64,000 bases of DNA. It comes from Ramlibacter sp. PS4R-6 (GTDB lineage Bacteria > Pseudomonadota > Gammaproteobacteria > Burkholderiales > Burkholderiaceae_C). The notes below the pieces were generated by a model. That model did not search any database, was not told the origin of the DNA, and was given only the letters and a program-made list of their open reading frames with translations. Location: the NCBI RefSeq assembly GCF_037572775.1, contig NZ_JBBHKA010000001.1, forward strand, positions 2,790,001 through 2,854,000. The letters run 5' to 3'. The position numbers and the translations under genes were made by a program. Shown one piece after another: positions 37,220 through 48,109 of the stretch (its first letter is position 1; the number at the start of each line of letters is the position of its first letter).

Positions 37220-37224
37220 CGACG

Positions 37225-37470
37225 TCAGGAACCGCCCTCGGTGTTTTCAGCCGCCTGGAAATTGACGGCGCGGCCGGGAACGATGGTGGAGATCGCGTGC
37301 TTGTAGACCATCTGCGTGACGGTATTGCGCAGCAGCACGACGTACTGGTCGAACGATTCGATCTGTCCCTGCAGCTTGATGCCGTTGACCAGGTAGATCG
37401 AAACGGGCACATGCTCGCGGCGCAATGTGTTCAGGAAGGGGTCTTGTAGAAGCTGCCCTTTGTTGCTCAC
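37225..37470 (-). CDS. hfq: RNA chaperone Hfq
   Basis: An 81-residue Sm-fold protein: [43 protein letters not shown] (Sm1) and [10 protein letters not shown] (Sm2); segments quoted in outline. The proximal-face residues and the YKHA motif are intact. It has only a short C-terminal tail ([16 protein letters not shown]). It pairs small RNAs with mRNAs as a hexamer. It is upstream of hflX and 93 nt downstream of der. Confidence 0.98.
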   Translation of the reverse strand: MSNKGQLLQDPFLNTLRREHVPVSIYLVNGIKLQGQIESFDQYVVLLRNTVTQMVYKHAISTIVPGRAVNFQAAENTEGGS

Positions 37471-37563
37471 GATATTCTCCGTGTTCCGCAGTGGGAAAGT
37501 GTTGTTGGAAACTGCACCTTACCACAGCAACACCCCGCCGGAGAAGTTCCGGTCAAGGATCAG

Positions 37564-38901
37564 TCAGTCCTTGTCGGCGTACGGGTTTTTCGAGGTTTTC
37601 ATCTCCACGCGCAGGGGCGTGCCGGTCAAGTTGAACTCCTTGCGGAAGCGCCCTTCCAGGAAGCGTTTGTACGCATCCGTGACGTGCTCCAGCGAATTGC
37701 CGTGCACCACGATCACGGGCGGGTTCATGCCGCCCTGGTGCGCGTAACGCATCTTGGGGCGGAACATGCCCGAGCGCTTGGGCTGCTGGAACTGCACCGC
37801 TTCGAGCACCAGCCGGGTGAGCACCGGCGTCGGCATCTTGATCATGGCGCTGCGGTAGGCATCGGCGATCGACTTCCACACCGGGCCCAGGCCCTGGCGC
37901 TTCTTCGCCGAGATCAGGTGCAGGTTCGCGAACTTCAGGAAGGCCAGGCGGGTCTCGATCTGGCGTTGCACCTGCTCGCGCTGGTATTCGTCGACCGCGT
38001 CCCACTTGTTCACGGCCAGCACCACGGCGCGACCGCTTTCGAGGATGTAGCCGGCGATGTGCGCATCCTGGTCCGTCACGCCCTGGGTGGCGTCCAGGAG
38101 CAGCAGCACGACGTTGGCCGATTCGATCGCCTGCAGCGTCTTGACCACCGAGAACTTCTCGATCGCCTCGAACACCTTGCCCTTGCGGCGCAGGCCCGCG
38201 GTGTCGATCAGCTCGAACTTCTGCCCGCCGCGCTCGAAAGGCACGGAGATCGCGTCGCGCGTGGTGCCCGGCAGGTCGAAGGCGACGAGGCGCTCCTCGC
38301 CCAGCCAGGTGTTGATCAGCGTGGACTTGCCGACGTTCGGGCGGCCGGCCACCGCCAGCTTGATCACGCCGGTTTCGGTGGGCTCTTCTTCCTCCTCGGG
38401 CTCGGGGAGGTTGAGCGCCTCGAAGGCCGTCTCGACGAGGCTGCGCACGCCCTGCCCATGCGCCGCGGAAACCGGCAGCACGTCGCCCAGGCCCAGCTCG
38501 AAGAACTCCGCGAGCTGGACGCCTTCGGTCATGCCCTCGGCCTTGTTGGCCGTGAGCACCGTGGGCTTGCCCAGCTTGCGCAGGTAGTTGGCGATGTCGT
38601 GGTCCTGCGCCGATAGTCCGGCGCGCGCATCGAGCACGAACACGACGACGTCCGCCTCGGCGACGGCCTGCCGCGTCTGCTTGGCCATCTCCATGTAGAT
38701 GCCGCTCTCGGCCGTCGGCTCGAAGCCGCCGGTGTCGATCACGATGAACTCGTAGCTGCCGTGCTTGGCGTTGCCGTAGTGGCGGTCGCGCGTGAGGCCG
38801 GCGAAGTCGGCGACGATGGCGTCGCGCGACTTGGTCAGGCGGTTGAAGAGCGTCGACTTGCCGACGTTGGGGCGGCCCACCAGGGCCATGACGGGCTTCA
38901 T
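37564..38901 (-). CDS. der: Ribosome biogenesis GTPase Der
   Basis: A 445-residue protein with two tandem G domains: [17 protein letters not shown] at the start and [17 protein letters not shown] at about 185, each followed by its DTGG/DTAG and NKxE/NKWD motifs. An acidic linker (PEPEEEEEP) separates them, and a KH-like domain follows (ending [21 protein letters not shown]). It is needed for 50S assembly. It is downstream of bamB by 18 nt, as usual in proteobacteria. Confidence 0.98.
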   Translation of the reverse strand: MKPVMALVGRPNVGKSTLFNRLTKSRDAIVADFAGLTRDRHYGNAKHGSYEFIVIDTGGFEPTAESGIYMEMAKQTRQAVAEADVVVFVLDARAGLSAQDHDIANYLRKLGKPTVLTANKAEGMTEGVQLAEFFELGLGDVLPVSAAHGQGVRSLVETAFEALNLPEPEEEEEPTETGVIKLAVAGRPNVGKSTLINTWLGEERLVAFDLPGTTRDAISVPFERGGQKFELIDTAGLRRKGKVFEAIEKFSVVKTLQAIESANVVLLLLDATQGVTDQDAHIAGYILESGRAVVLAVNKWDAVDEYQREQVQRQIETRLAFLKFANLHLISAKKRQGLGPVWKSIADAYRSAMIKMPTPVLTRLVLEAVQFQQPKRSGMFRPKMRYAHQGGMNPPVIVVHGNSLEHVTDAYKRFLEGRFRKEFNLTGTPLRVEMKTSKNPYADKD

Positions 38902-38919
38902 GGCGGTGGGCAGCCCTGT

Positions 38920-40056
38920 TTACTGCGGGACGAAGCCGAAGACCCCGCCGCCCTTGGTGACCACCACGAGCGTGGTGCCGGCCGCGACCGGCGCGCCCAT
39001 GATCGGCGTGCCGTCCGTCGCCAGGCGGTTCAGCAGCTTGCCATCCTCGCGCGCGAGCAGGTGCACGTAGCCGAAGTCGTCGCCGACGACGACCGCGCGG
39101 CCGAGCACGAGCGGCGCGGACAGGCCGCGGTTGAGCAGCAGGTCGCTGGTCCAGGCCTTGTCGCCGCTGTCGCGCTTCCACGCGATCACGGTGCTGTCGG
39201 CCTCGGTGCCGAAGACGAAGCTGCCGTCGCCGTCCACGCCTTCGAAGCCGTTGGCGCTCTTGGTCCACACCACGGCGCCCCGGCCCGCGTCGACGCAGCC
39301 CACGGCCGTCTGGAAGGCCCGGGCGCAGACGATGTCCGCCACGCGGCTCGCGCGGCCCACCAGGTCGGCCAGGCGCTCCACGTCGTTGATGCCACGCGGC
39401 GTGGCCACCGCGACGTCCCAGCGCGGTGCGCCGGTGTTGGGATTCATGCCCACGAGGCGGCCCGCCAGGCCCACGACGAGGGTGTCGCCGACCGCCAGCA
39501 TGGTGCCGGGGTACTTCAGCGACAGCGGCTGGCTCGGGCGCGTCTGCGTCCACAGGCGCCGGCCGTTCTGGCCGTCGAAAGCCACCACCGAGCGGTCGGC
39601 CAGCAGCACGAAGACACGGCCGCCCGCGACGAAGGGCGCGGTGTAGCCGCTGACGTTCAGGCGCTGGCGCCACAGCTCCTTGCCGTCACGGAACGCGACG
39701 ACGTCGCCGCCCGTGGTGACCACGGCGGACACGCGCCCGTCGCTGCCCACGCCCGCGGCGATGGGGCCGCCGGCGCTGGTGCGCCACAGCTCGCGGCCGC
39801 TCGCGGCGTCGAGCGCCGCGATCGAGCCGTCGCTGCTGGCGAGCGTCACGGTGGTGCCTTGCACGTTCACGGCGACCGGGATGTCGACCGGGCCGATGCG
39901 GGCCGTCCACGCCTGGCGCACGCCGAGCGACGCCGGGTTGGACGTGAGTTCGGCGGCCTTCGGCTTGTCGGGCCCGCCGCCCATCCACGAGGGCAGGACC
40001 GAACAGCCGGCGAGGGCGAGCGCGAGCGCGGCGACGAGGATGCGGGCGGACTTCAT
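38920..40056 (-). CDS. bamB: Outer membrane assembly lipoprotein BamB
   Basis: A 378-residue lipoprotein (lipobox LALAGCSVLP, Cys18) with beta-propeller repeats of the PQQ/quinoprotein type, for example ALDAASGRELWRT, VAFDGQNGRRLWTQ and VGMNPNTGAPRWD. It is the BAM-complex scaffold that works with BamA and BamD (bamD is at 49.9 kb). Its start overlaps the stop of the TPR protein gene (ATGA). Confidence 0.97.
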   Translation of the reverse strand: MKSARILVAALALALAGCSVLPSWMGGGPDKPKAAELTSNPASLGVRQAWTARIGPVDIPVAVNVQGTTVTLASSDGSIAALDAASGRELWRTSAGGPIAAGVGSDGRVSAVVTTGGDVVAFRDGKELWRQRLNVSGYTAPFVAGGRVFVLLADRSVVAFDGQNGRRLWTQTRPSQPLSLKYPGTMLAVGDTLVVGLAGRLVGMNPNTGAPRWDVAVATPRGINDVERLADLVGRASRVADIVCARAFQTAVGCVDAGRGAVVWTKSANGFEGVDGDGSFVFGTEADSTVIAWKRDSGDKAWTSDLLLNRGLSAPLVLGRAVVVGDDFGYVHLLAREDGKLLNRLATDGTPIMGAPVAAGTTLVVVTKGGGVFGFVPQ

Positions 40057-40745
40057 GTCTTGGCGGCTCCGGAAGCGGCGGCGGCCGGCGCGGGCGCGAG
40101 TTCGCGCACGTCCACGCCCAGCGCGGTGAGTTTGACTTCGACGACGCGGCGCAGGTCGCTGGCGGCGTCGAGCGCCTTGTACGCCTTCAGGTACTCGGCC
40201 TTCGCTTCCGCCTTCTTGCCTTGCAGGCTGTAGACGTCGCCGCGGCGGTCCTGGGCGAGGCCTTCGTACTCGGGCGGGAAGTCGGCCGCGAGCTGCTTGA
40301 GCGCGTCGTCATACGCTTTCGCCTCGACCAGCAGCGCCACCAGGCGCAACCGCGCCACGGCCTTGTAGCCGTCGTCGCCGGCGTTCTCCGCCACCCATGC
40401 CAGCGCCGCCTTGGCGCCTTCGCTGTTGCCCTTCTCGGCGAGCACCTTGGCGGTGAGCAGCCCCGCCTGGTGGGCAAAGGCCGTGCGCGGGAATTTCTCC
40501 TTGATGTCGGCGAAGGCGCGTTCCGCACGCGCGGTCTCGGCTTGCGCCGACGCACGGTCGACCTCGTCGAAGAGCGCCGCGGCCTGCACGGACTGCGTGC
40601 GCTGCCAGTACTGCCAGCCGTTCCACGCCGCGATGGCGCCGAATACGACGATCAGCGTCCAGGAAATGAGGTTGCCGTACTGGTTCCAGAAGTGCTTCAG
40701 CTCGGCCAGCTGCTCCTGTTCCTCGAGGTCGAGATTGTTCGCCAT
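40053..40745 (-). CDS. YfgM-family tetratricopeptide membrane protein
   Basis: A 230-residue protein with a single N-terminal membrane segment (NLISWTLIVVFGAIAAWNGW) after a short acidic start (ANNLDLEEQEQLAELKHFW), then helical TPR-like repeats in the periplasm. The N-terminus and its position between hisS and bamB match YfgM, which in E. coli binds SecYEG and periplasmic chaperones. Coupled to bamB by a 4-nt overlap. Confidence 0.93.
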   Translation of the reverse strand: MANNLDLEEQEQLAELKHFWNQYGNLISWTLIVVFGAIAAWNGWQYWQRTQSVQAAALFDEVDRASAQAETARAERAFADIKEKFPRTAFAHQAGLLTAKVLAEKGNSEGAKAALAWVAENAGDDGYKAVARLRLVALLVEAKAYDDALKQLAADFPPEYEGLAQDRRGDVYSLQGKKAEAKAEYLKAYKALDAASDLRRVVEVKLTALGVDVRELAPAPAAAASGAAKT

Positions 40746-40791
40746 GCGTGTTGTGTGTTGCGCGCGCGGCAGTGGGCCGCGCAGCCTGCGA

Positions 40792-42096
40792 TTATGACTG
40801 GAGAGAGGCCGCCCACTGGGCGGCGCCCGCCAGGGGCCTTTGCGATTGCGCGCCGCCGCCGTCGCGCAGGGGCTTCACGGTGACGGTGCCTTGCGCGAGC
40901 TCGTCGTCGCCCAGGATCAGGGCGAAGCGCGCGCCGCTCGCGTCGGCCTTCTTCAGCTGGGCCTTCATCGAGCTGCCGCCGCCCATCAGGACGGCCACGC
41001 CCTGCCCGCGCAAGGCTTCCACGAGCGCCACGGCGGGCGTCAGCGCGGCATCCGAAGCGACAACGCAGTACGCATCGGGCGCCTGCGAAGGGCCTTGCAG
41101 GCCGAGCTCCTCGAGCAGCAGCAGCAGGCGCTCGATGCCCAGGCCGAAGCCGATCGCGGGCGCCGCCTTGCCGCCCATCTGGGCGATGAGGCCGTCGTAG
41201 CGGCCGCCGCCGCAGATCGTGCCCTGCGAGCCGAGCTGGTCGGTCACCCACTCGAACACGGTGCGGTTGTAGTAGTCCATGCCGCGCACCAGGCGCGGGT
41301 TGATGCGGTACGGCTGGCCGGCGGCGTCGAGCATCCTGCAGACCGCGTCGAAATGCGCGCGCGACTCGGCGCCGAGGAAATCGATCAGCTTCGGCGCGGA
41401 CTCGACCACCGGCTGCATCGCGGCGTTCTTCGTGTCGAGGATGCGCAGCGGGTTGGTGTGCAGGCGGTTCTTCGCGTCAGCATCGAGCTTGTCGGCGTGC
41501 TTCTCGAAGTGGGCGATGAGGGCGTCGCGGTGCGCCCGGCGCTCCTCGGGCTCGCCCAGCGTGTTGATGTCGAGGCGATAGTGCTCGCCCGCGACCAGGC
41601 CCAACTCGCGCCACAGGGCGCGGCCCATCAGGATCAACTCGACGTCGACGTCCGGGCCGGGATAGCCCAGCGCCTCGACGTCCAGCTGGTGGAACTGGCG
41701 GTAGCGGCCCTTCTGCGGGCGCTCGTGGCGGAACATCGGGCCCGTGGTCCACACGCGCAGCGGGCCGTTGTAGAGCGCGTTGTGCTCGACCACCGCGCGC
41801 ACGATGCCGGCCGTGGCTTCGGGCCGCAGCGTGAGCGCATCGCCGTTCATCGAATCGGTGAAGGAGTACATCTCCTTCTCGACGATGTCGGTCACCTCGC
41901 CCAGGCCGCGCACGAACAGCTGCGTGGGCTCGACCACCGGCGTCACGATGTACTGGTAGCCGTAGCGCTGCATGACGCGGCGCACGACCTCGTCGAACCA
42001 CACCCACGTGGTGTTGCGCGGCAGGACTTCCTTGCGCGGAACGCCCGCGGGCAGGATGTCGTTCATGCCCTTGACGGCACTGAGCTTCTCGGCCAT
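40792..42096 (-). CDS. hisS: Histidyl-tRNA synthetase
   Basis: A 434-residue class II synthetase. Motif 2 region [20 protein letters not shown] and histidine-binding [13 protein letters not shown] are present, as is motif 3 [27 protein letters not shown] (given in outline). A C-terminal anticodon domain follows. It charges tRNA-His. It lies 13 nt after ispG and 46 nt before the YfgM gene. Confidence 0.98.
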   Translation of the reverse strand: MAEKLSAVKGMNDILPAGVPRKEVLPRNTTWVWFDEVVRRVMQRYGYQYIVTPVVEPTQLFVRGLGEVTDIVEKEMYSFTDSMNGDALTLRPEATAGIVRAVVEHNALYNGPLRVWTTGPMFRHERPQKGRYRQFHQLDVEALGYPGPDVDVELILMGRALWRELGLVAGEHYRLDINTLGEPEERRAHRDALIAHFEKHADKLDADAKNRLHTNPLRILDTKNAAMQPVVESAPKLIDFLGAESRAHFDAVCRMLDAAGQPYRINPRLVRGMDYYNRTVFEWVTDQLGSQGTICGGGRYDGLIAQMGGKAAPAIGFGLGIERLLLLLEELGLQGPSQAPDAYCVVASDAALTPAVALVEALRGQGVAVLMGGGSSMKAQLKKADASGARFALILGDDELAQGTVTVKPLRDGGGAQSQRPLAGAAQWAASLQS

Positions 42097-42109
42097 TTCT
42101 TCTTCTGTC

Positions 42110-43381
42110 TCAGGCGTGTTCAGGCTGCTTCGCGCCGAACCGCTTCTCGATGTAGTTCTCGACGATCTCGTGGAATTCGCGGGCGATGTTCTCGCCGCGC
42201 AGGGTCATGGCCTTCTCGCCGTCGATGAAGACGGGCGCGGCCGGCGCCTCGCCGGTACCCGGCAGGCTGATGCCGATGTCGGCGTGCTTGCTCTCGCCGG
42301 GCCCGTTGACGATGCAGCCCATCACGGCCACCTTCATCTTCTCGACGCCCGGGTATTTCGCGCGCCACACCGGCATGTTGGAGCGCAGGTGGTCGTCGAT
42401 CTGCTTGGCCAGTTCCTGAAACGTGGTGCTCGTGGTGCGGCCGCAGCCGGGGCATGCAGTGACGCTCGGCACGAAGCTGCGCAGGCCAAGTGCCTGCAGG
42501 ATCTCGGAGGCGATCACCACCTCCTGCGTGCGTGCCTCGCCGGGCTGCGGCGTGAGCGAGACGCGGATCGTGTCGCCGATGCCTTCCTGCAGCAGGATGC
42601 CCAGCGCGACGCTGGACGCCACGGTGCCTTTGGTGCCCATGCCGGCTTCGGTCAGGCCCAGGTGCAGCGCGTAGTCGCAGCGCTTGGCCAGCTCGCGGTA
42701 GACGGAGACGAGGTCCTGCACGCCGCTGACCTTGCACGACAGGATGATCTGCCGGCCATCCATGCCCATCGCCTCGGCCCGCTTCGCCGATTCGATGGCG
42801 GAAGTGACGAGCGCCTCGTACATCACCTGCTTCGCGTCCCACGGTTCGGCGCGCTGGCCGTTTTCGTCCATCAGCGAAGCGAGCAGCTCCTGGTCGAGGC
42901 TGCCCCAGTTGACGCCGATGCGCACGCACTTGTCGTACTTGATCGCGGCTTCGATCATCTGGCCGAACTGCTTGTCGCGCTTGTCGCCCTTGCCCACGTT
43001 GCCGGGGTTGATGCGGTACTTGGACAGCGCCTTCGCGCAATCCGGGTATTCGGTCAGGAGGCGATGGCCGTTGTAGTGGAAGTCGCCCACCAGCGGCACG
43101 TCGATGCCCATGCGGTCCAGCTGCTCTCGGATGTACGGCACCTGCGCGGCGGCCTCGGGCGTGTTGACGGTGATGCGCACGAGTTCCGAGCCCGCGATGG
43201 CGAGTTCCTTCACCTGGATCGCCGTGGCGATCGCATCGACAGTGTCGGTGTTGGTCATCGACTGGATGCGCACGGGCGCGTCGCCGCCGATGGTGACCAC
43301 CCGCGAGCCCCAGACCGCGCGGGCTTGGCGGGTCGGGTGCCTGGTGGGGGACGCCGCCTCGATGGGCAGGCAGGGTTCCAT
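42110..43381 (-). CDS. ispG: 4-hydroxy-3-methylbut-2-en-1-yl diphosphate synthase
   Basis: A 423-residue iron-sulfur enzyme of the MEP isoprenoid pathway. The TIM-barrel start [20 protein letters not shown] is followed by the 4Fe-4S region: Cys in [13 protein letters not shown] and [11 protein letters not shown]. It reduces ME-cPP to HMBPP. It is longer than E. coli IspG, with extra N-terminal residues ([18 protein letters not shown]), as in other Burkholderiales. Neighbours: rodZ upstream, hisS downstream. Confidence 0.98.
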   Translation of the reverse strand: MEPCLPIEAASPTRHPTRQARAVWGSRVVTIGGDAPVRIQSMTNTDTVDAIATAIQVKELAIAGSELVRITVNTPEAAAQVPYIREQLDRMGIDVPLVGDFHYNGHRLLTEYPDCAKALSKYRINPGNVGKGDKRDKQFGQMIEAAIKYDKCVRIGVNWGSLDQELLASLMDENGQRAEPWDAKQVMYEALVTSAIESAKRAEAMGMDGRQIILSCKVSGVQDLVSVYRELAKRCDYALHLGLTEAGMGTKGTVASSVALGILLQEGIGDTIRVSLTPQPGEARTQEVVIASEILQALGLRSFVPSVTACPGCGRTTSTTFQELAKQIDDHLRSNMPVWRAKYPGVEKMKVAVMGCIVNGPGESKHADIGISLPGTGEAPAAPVFIDGEKAMTLRGENIAREFHEIVENYIEKRFGAKQPEHA

Positions 43382-43390
43382 GTCTTGCCT

Positions 43391-44245
43391 CTACTTCACG
43401 TCGAAGCGCGCGACGTTGTCCTTGGACACGGGCTTCAGGTCGAACTTGCGGCCGCGCACTTCCACCTCGGTCACGTCGGCCTTGCCGACGGTGACGGTCA
43501 GCGGCAGCGCGCCGGTAGCGCCGGCCGATTCGCCGGCTGCCATGATCTTGCGCAGCGCAACGGCGCCCTTCGCGTCGACCACCTCGACCCACGACTCGCC
43601 GCGGGTGCGCAGGACGACGATGCCGCTTGCCGCGGCCGGCGGGGTTGTAGCGGAGACGACGGCCGGGCTCGCAGCTTCCGGCGCGGGCGCGACCGCCGCG
43701 GGCGCGGCTGCGGCAGGCGCAGGTGTTTCGCGCACGGTCGGCGCGGGAACGAAGGCCACGGGAGCAGCGGCCGGAACCGGAGCCGGCGCAACGGCTGCGG
43801 CCTTCTCCTCGGTGTGCGAAACCGGCATGAAATACACGACCACGGCGCCGACGAGCAGCGCCAGCACGGCCAGCGGCACCGGCTGGCGCACGGCATCGAG
43901 CCACGACGGCGCGGGGCCGTCACCGGGCGCGCGGAAGGGGGCATTGAGGCCGTCGTTGTCCCGCACCAGCCGCGGCGCTGCCGTCTGCGGCAGGCGGGCG
44001 AGGACGGGCTGCGCGTCCACCTTGAGCGTGCGGCAGACGCTGGAAGCCAGCGCGCGGATGAACACGGCGTCACCGAGTTCCTCGAAGCGATCGTCTTCGA
44101 GCGCTTCGAGCTTGCGCACCGGCACCTTCAGCGCCACCGCGAGTGCGGCGACATGCAGGCCCGAGGCCTCGCGCGCGCGCCGCAGCAGCGTGCCTGCGCT
44201 GGCTTCGGCTTGCGCCGGCGCCTCCGCGACCGCGGCCTCACTCAT
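43391..44245 (-). CDS. rodZ: RodZ-like cytoskeletal protein (helix-turn-helix, membrane, DUF4115)
   Basis: A 284-residue bitopic protein. The N-terminus has a Cro/HTH domain (LRRAREASGLHVAALAVALK to FEELGDAVFIRALASSVCRTL); the membrane segment is at about 122-142. An Ala/Pro-rich periplasmic linker and a DUF4115 domain (ESWVEVVDAKGAVALRKIMAAG) follow. RodZ links MreB to the cell wall machinery. It overlaps the pilW stop by 8 nt and is 9 nt before ispG, the standard pilW-rodZ-ispG order. Confidence 0.93.
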   Translation of the reverse strand: MSEAAVAEAPAQAEASAGTLLRRAREASGLHVAALAVALKVPVRKLEALEDDRFEELGDAVFIRALASSVCRTLKVDAQPVLARLPQTAAPRLVRDNDGLNAPFRAPGDGPAPSWLDAVRQPVPLAVLALLVGAVVVYFMPVSHTEEKAAAVAPAPVPAAAPVAFVPAPTVRETPAPAAAAPAAVAPAPEAASPAVVSATTPPAAASGIVVLRTRGESWVEVVDAKGAVALRKIMAAGESAGATGALPLTVTVGKADVTEVEVRGRKFDLKPVSKDNVARFDVK

Positions 44246-45044
44246 CGAACGACCCCCGCTCGTAGGCGCTGGCCTCGCGCGTGCCGCCGAAGCGCTTCCT
44301 CAGCTGCTCGCCGAGCTGGCGCAGGGCCACCATGTCGTTCATGCGGCGCTCGACCTTGATGCCGAGCCACAGCGATTCGGCGTTGGCGTACTCGCTGTTA
44401 TTCAGGTTGCGGATGTAGAACTGCGCGCGCTGGTTCTCGCCGCGGCGGTACAGCAGGCTCGCCAGGTTGAAGCCCGTGACGGGATTGGTCGGGTCCAGCT
44501 CGTAGGAGCGGGACAGGCTTTGCTCCGCTTCGCCGGTCATGCCGGCGCGCGCCTGGCACACGCCTTGGGCCATCAGCGTCTTGGCGCGGCCCGGGTACAG
44601 CGGGTTGGCCATGGCGACGTCGAACGAGCGCTGGCCTTCGGCATAGCGCGCCTGCTGGCACAGGAGCCAGCCCAGGTTGTGGTGCACGTCCGCGTCGCGC
44701 GGGTTCAGCGCCACGGCGCGGCGGAAGCTCTCCTCGGCCTGGCGGTTGTCGTTCAGCCGCATGTAGATCAGGCCGCGCATGTTGTGCGCGTCGGGGAAGG
44801 CGGGGTCGATGGCGATGACCTGCTTGATCTCGTCGAGCGCGATCTCCGTCTTGCCCTGCTCGAAGTAGCCGACCGCCAGCTCGAGGCGGATGCGCGCGCG
44901 GCGGCGGGCTTCCGTTTCGTCGGACGGCGTGACGATGCCGCTGGCCGAGCCGCCGTCCTGCGGCGGCGCCGCGCAGCCGCCGAGCGCGAGCGCGAGGCTT
45001 GCCGCGGCGGCGAGCGCGGCGAGGCAGCGGATGGTCCTGGTCAT
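44238..45044 (-). CDS. pilW: Type IV pilus biogenesis lipoprotein PilW/PilF
   Basis: A 268-residue outer-membrane lipoprotein (lipobox LALGGCAAP) with TPR repeats: LAVGYFEQGKTEIALDEIKQVIAIDP, HNMRGLIYMRLNDNRQAEES, and HHNLGWLLCQQARYAEGQ (in outline). It is the pilotin-like factor for the PilQ secretin. Its start is 2 nt from the rlmN stop. Pilus genes themselves are not in the window. Confidence 0.92.
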   Translation of the reverse strand: MTRTIRCLAALAAAASLALALGGCAAPPQDGGSASGIVTPSDETEARRRARIRLELAVGYFEQGKTEIALDEIKQVIAIDPAFPDAHNMRGLIYMRLNDNRQAEESFRRAVALNPRDADVHHNLGWLLCQQARYAEGQRSFDVAMANPLYPGRAKTLMAQGVCQARAGMTGEAEQSLSRSYELDPTNPVTGFNLASLLYRRGENQRAQFYIRNLNNSEYANAESLWLGIKVERRMNDMVALRQLGEQLRKRFGGTREASAYERGSFDE

Positions 45045-45046
45045 TC

Positions 45047-46180
45047 TCAACCCTCCTTCGCGGCCGGCGCGGCCGGCACCGGTTTCAGCATCACGGTGCG
45101 CTGGCGGGCCATGCGTTCGGCCACGCGGGTGCGGTCCTTCACGTCGCCGGCGAGCTGCCCGCACGCCGCGTCGATGTCGTCCCCTCTCGTCTTGCGCACG
45201 GTCGTGACGATACCAGCATCACTGAGGATTTTCGCGAAGGCCAGCACCCGGCTGTGGGGAGAACGCGTCAGGCCCGATTGGGGGAAGGGGTTGAAGGGAA
45301 TGAGATTGAGCTTGCAGGCGATGCGGCCCTTCACCAGGCGCACCAGCTCCCGCGCATGCTCCGGCGTGTCGTTCACGCCGTCGAGCATGCAGTATTCGAA
45401 GGTGATGAAGTCGCGCGGCGCGTGTTCGAGGTAGCGGTTGCAGGCGGCCAGCAGTTCCGCCAGCGGGTACTTCTGGTTCAGTGGCACCAGGTTGTCGCGC
45501 AGCGTGTCGTTCGGCGCGTGCAGCGACACGGCCAGCGCCACCGGGCAGTCGCCGCCCAGGCGGTCCATCATCGGCACGACCCCGGAGGTGGACACCGTCA
45601 CGCGGCGGCGCGACAGGCCGTAGCCGTGGTCGTCCAGCATCGCGCGCAAGGCGGGCACCAGCGCCGCATAGTTCTGCAGCGGCTCGCCCATGCCCATCAT
45701 CACCACGTTGGAGATGACGCGCTCTTCGGTCTTCAGGTGCTTGCGCAGGAAGTGCTCGGCGAACCACAGCTGCGCGAGGATCTCGCCGGTGGTGAGGTTG
45801 CGCGAGAAGCCCTGGTGGCCGGTGGAGCAGAAGCGGCAGCCGACGGCGCAGCCCGCCTGCGACGACACGCACAGCGTGCCGCGGTCGTCCTCGGGGATGA
45901 ACACGGCTTCCACCGCATCGCCGCCGCCCACGTCGAACAGCCACTTGATCGTGCCGTCGGCCGATTCGTGCTGCGCGACGACGGGCAGGCCCTCGATGCG
46001 CGCGGACGTGGCGAGCTTGCCGCGCAGCGACTTGGCGAGATCGCTCATCTCGCCGAAGTCCCTGGCGCCGCGCTGGTGGATCCAGCGAAAGAGTTGGGTG
46101 GCCCGGAAGCGCTTCTCGCCCAGGCTCTCGACGAACGCGGCCAGACCCTCGAGGTCGAAATCGAGAAGGTTGGCCGTCAT
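45047..46180 (-). CDS. rlmN: Dual-specificity 23S rRNA/tRNA adenine-2 methyltransferase RlmN
   Basis: A 377-residue radical SAM enzyme with the cluster motif CAVGCRFC in [19 protein letters not shown], and the catalytic C-terminal Cys in [10 protein letters not shown]. It methylates A2503 of 23S rRNA and A37 of some tRNAs. It lies 12 nt after ndk and precedes pilW. Confidence 0.97.
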   Translation of the reverse strand: MTANLLDFDLEGLAAFVESLGEKRFRATQLFRWIHQRGARDFGEMSDLAKSLRGKLATSARIEGLPVVAQHESADGTIKWLFDVGGGDAVEAVFIPEDDRGTLCVSSQAGCAVGCRFCSTGHQGFSRNLTTGEILAQLWFAEHFLRKHLKTEERVISNVVMMGMGEPLQNYAALVPALRAMLDDHGYGLSRRRVTVSTSGVVPMMDRLGGDCPVALAVSLHAPNDTLRDNLVPLNQKYPLAELLAACNRYLEHAPRDFITFEYCMLDGVNDTPEHARELVRLVKGRIACKLNLIPFNPFPQSGLTRSPHSRVLAFAKILSDAGIVTTVRKTRGDDIDAACGQLAGDVKDRTRVAERMARQRTVMLKPVPAAPAAKEG

Positions 46181-46192
46181 CCCATGTTTCGC

Positions 46193-46618
46193 TTAGCGCG
46201 AATACACGTTCATGCCGGGGAAGAAGAAGCCCACTTCCACGGCGGCGGTTTCGGGAGCGTCGGAGCCGTGCACCGCGTTGGCGTCGATGCTGGCGGCGAA
46301 GTCGGCGCGGATCGTGCCCGCGGCGGCCTTCTTGGGGTCGGTCGCGCCCATCAGGTCGCGGTTCTTCAGGATCGCGCCCTCACCCTCGAGCACCTGGATC
46401 ATCACCGGGCCGGAGATCATGAACTCGACGAGGTCCTTGAAGAAGGGGCGCTCCCTGTGCACGGCGTAGAACTGCTCGGCCTCGCGGCGCGACAGGTGCG
46501 CCATCTTCGCGGCGACGACCTTCAGGCCCGCGGCTTCGAAGCGCGCATAGATCTGGCCGATCACGTTCTTGGCGACGGCATCGGGCTTGATGATGGAAAG
46601 GGTGCGTTCGAGGGCCAT
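46193..46618 (-). CDS. ndk: Nucleoside diphosphate kinase
   Basis: A 141-residue enzyme. The phospho-accepting His is in NAVHGSDA, and the N-terminus [20 protein letters not shown] is typical. It balances NTP pools by transferring the gamma phosphate through the His. Length equals the family norm. It is the first gene of the ndk-rlmN-pilW-rodZ-ispG-hisS run. Confidence 0.98.
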   Translation of the reverse strand: MALERTLSIIKPDAVAKNVIGQIYARFEAAGLKVVAAKMAHLSRREAEQFYAVHRERPFFKDLVEFMISGPVMIQVLEGEGAILKNRDLMGATDPKKAAAGTIRADFAASIDANAVHGSDAPETAAVEVGFFFPGMNVYSR

Positions 46619-46720
46619 TGGTTGTTTCCTGGAATCAGAATTGGTTCGCCCCGCAAGGCGAAAGTTCGGCAAAGCCCGCAATTTTAGCCCGCGGGCATGA
46701 CAGTTGGACGGGTGCGGCCT

Positions 46721-48109
46721 CTAGCGGCCGCGGCCACCGCCGCCACCGCCGCGCTTGCCACGGCCACCGCGGTTGCCCGGGCCCTGGCCTTGTCCCTGGC
46801 CCCGCTGGCGCATGAAGCTGTCGGCGCCGATGTAACCGAGCGAGGTGCGCATCGGGTCGGGCTGGTTGCCACCCCCACCCCCACCGCCCCCGCCGCCACC
46901 GCCCTTGTTGCGGCGCTGGCCCTGCTGGCCTTGCTGGCCCTGGGGCTGCTGCTGGCCGCGCGGCATGCCGTCCTTGTTGCCACGGCCGCCCCGGCGGCGG
47001 CGCCGGCCGCCGCCATCGCCTTCGCCGCGGCCGCCCTGCTGCTGGCCCTGGCCCCGGTTCGTCTCCACGCCGGCCGCTTGCGCCAGCGCGCGCAGGTCAC
47101 GCTCGTCGAGCTCCACCCAGGCGCCGCGCTTGAGGCCGCGCGGCAGCATGACGCGGCCGTAACGGATGCGGATGAGGCGGCTGACGGCGTGGCCGAGCGA
47201 CTCGAACATGCGGCGCACCTCGCGGTTGCGGCCTTCCGAGATCGTCACGCGGTACCAGGCGTTGGCGCCTTCGCCGCCGCCGTCCTCGATGGAGCCGAAC
47301 TGCGCCTTGCCGTCGTCGAGCTCGATGCCGTCGAGCAGGCGCTGCTTTTCCTCGTTGCTGAGGGCACCGAGCACGCGCACCGCGTACTCGCGCTCCAGCC
47401 CGAAGCGCGGGTGCATCAGGCGGTTGGCCAGCTCGCCGGCGTTCGTGAACAGCAGCAGGCCTTCGGTGTTGAGGTCCAGCCGCCCCACCGACTGCCACTT
47501 GCCCTGCTGCAGCTTGGGCAGCTTGCGGAACACCGTGGGCCGGTTCTGCGGGTCGTCATGCGTGACGACCTCGCCGGCGGGCTTGTGGTACGCGATCACG
47601 CGCGGCGGCGGCGGCGCGATGCGCACGCGGATCGGCTTGCCGTTGATCTTGATCTGGTCGCCGAACTGGATGCGCTGGCCGATGTGGGCGGGCTCGTTGT
47701 TGACCGAGATGCGCCCTTCCATGATCAGCTGCTCCATCTCCAGGCGCGAGCCCAGGCCGGCCTGGGCCAGCACCTTGTGGAGCTTGGGCGTGTCGGCCTG
47801 CGGCGACAGCACGCGCTTGAACGGAGCGGCGTCGCCTTCGGCCTGCTGGTCGAAGTCGCCGGAGATCACGTCGGCGAAGCGGACCGGCGGGAGCTCGGGC
47901 GCGGGCGCCGCCTTCTCGCGGCGCGGTTCGTCGTCGTGCTCGTCGTCGAATTCGTCGTCGTCGTCGTCGCGATCGTCGCCGTCGCCTTCGTCTTCGTCCT
48001 GCGCGGCTTCGATGTCGTCGCGCGGCGCGGCAGCCTCGGGCACGGTGGCCTTGTCCTCGTCCTCGTCGCTCACCGGCAGGTGGGCCGAGCTGGGCTGCTG
48101 TTCGTTCAT
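46721..48109 (-). CDS. rluB: 23S rRNA pseudouridine synthase (RluB type) with low-complexity tails
   Basis: A 462-residue protein. Its centre is a standard RluB/RsuA enzyme: an S4 domain ([21 protein letters not shown]) and a catalytic domain with Asp in [15 protein letters not shown]. The first about 70 residues are highly acidic ([20 protein letters not shown]), and the last about 110 are Gly/Gln/Arg-rich with a run of twelve Gly. These tails are typical of this enzyme in Burkholderiales. It forms psi2605 in 23S rRNA. Coupled to scpB by a 4-nt overlap. Confidence 0.93.
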   Translation of the reverse strand: MNEQQPSSAHLPVSDEDEDKATVPEAAAPRDDIEAAQDEDEGDGDDRDDDDDEFDDEHDDEPRREKAAPAPELPPVRFADVISGDFDQQAEGDAAPFKRVLSPQADTPKLHKVLAQAGLGSRLEMEQLIMEGRISVNNEPAHIGQRIQFGDQIKINGKPIRVRIAPPPPRVIAYHKPAGEVVTHDDPQNRPTVFRKLPKLQQGKWQSVGRLDLNTEGLLLFTNAGELANRLMHPRFGLEREYAVRVLGALSNEEKQRLLDGIELDDGKAQFGSIEDGGGEGANAWYRVTISEGRNREVRRMFESLGHAVSRLIRIRYGRVMLPRGLKRGAWVELDERDLRALAQAAGVETNRGQGQQQGGRGEGDGGGRRRRRGGRGNKDGMPRGQQQPQGQQGQQGQRRNKGGGGGGGGGGGGNQPDPMRTSLGYIGADSFMRQRGQGQGQGPGNRGGRGKRGGGGGGRGR

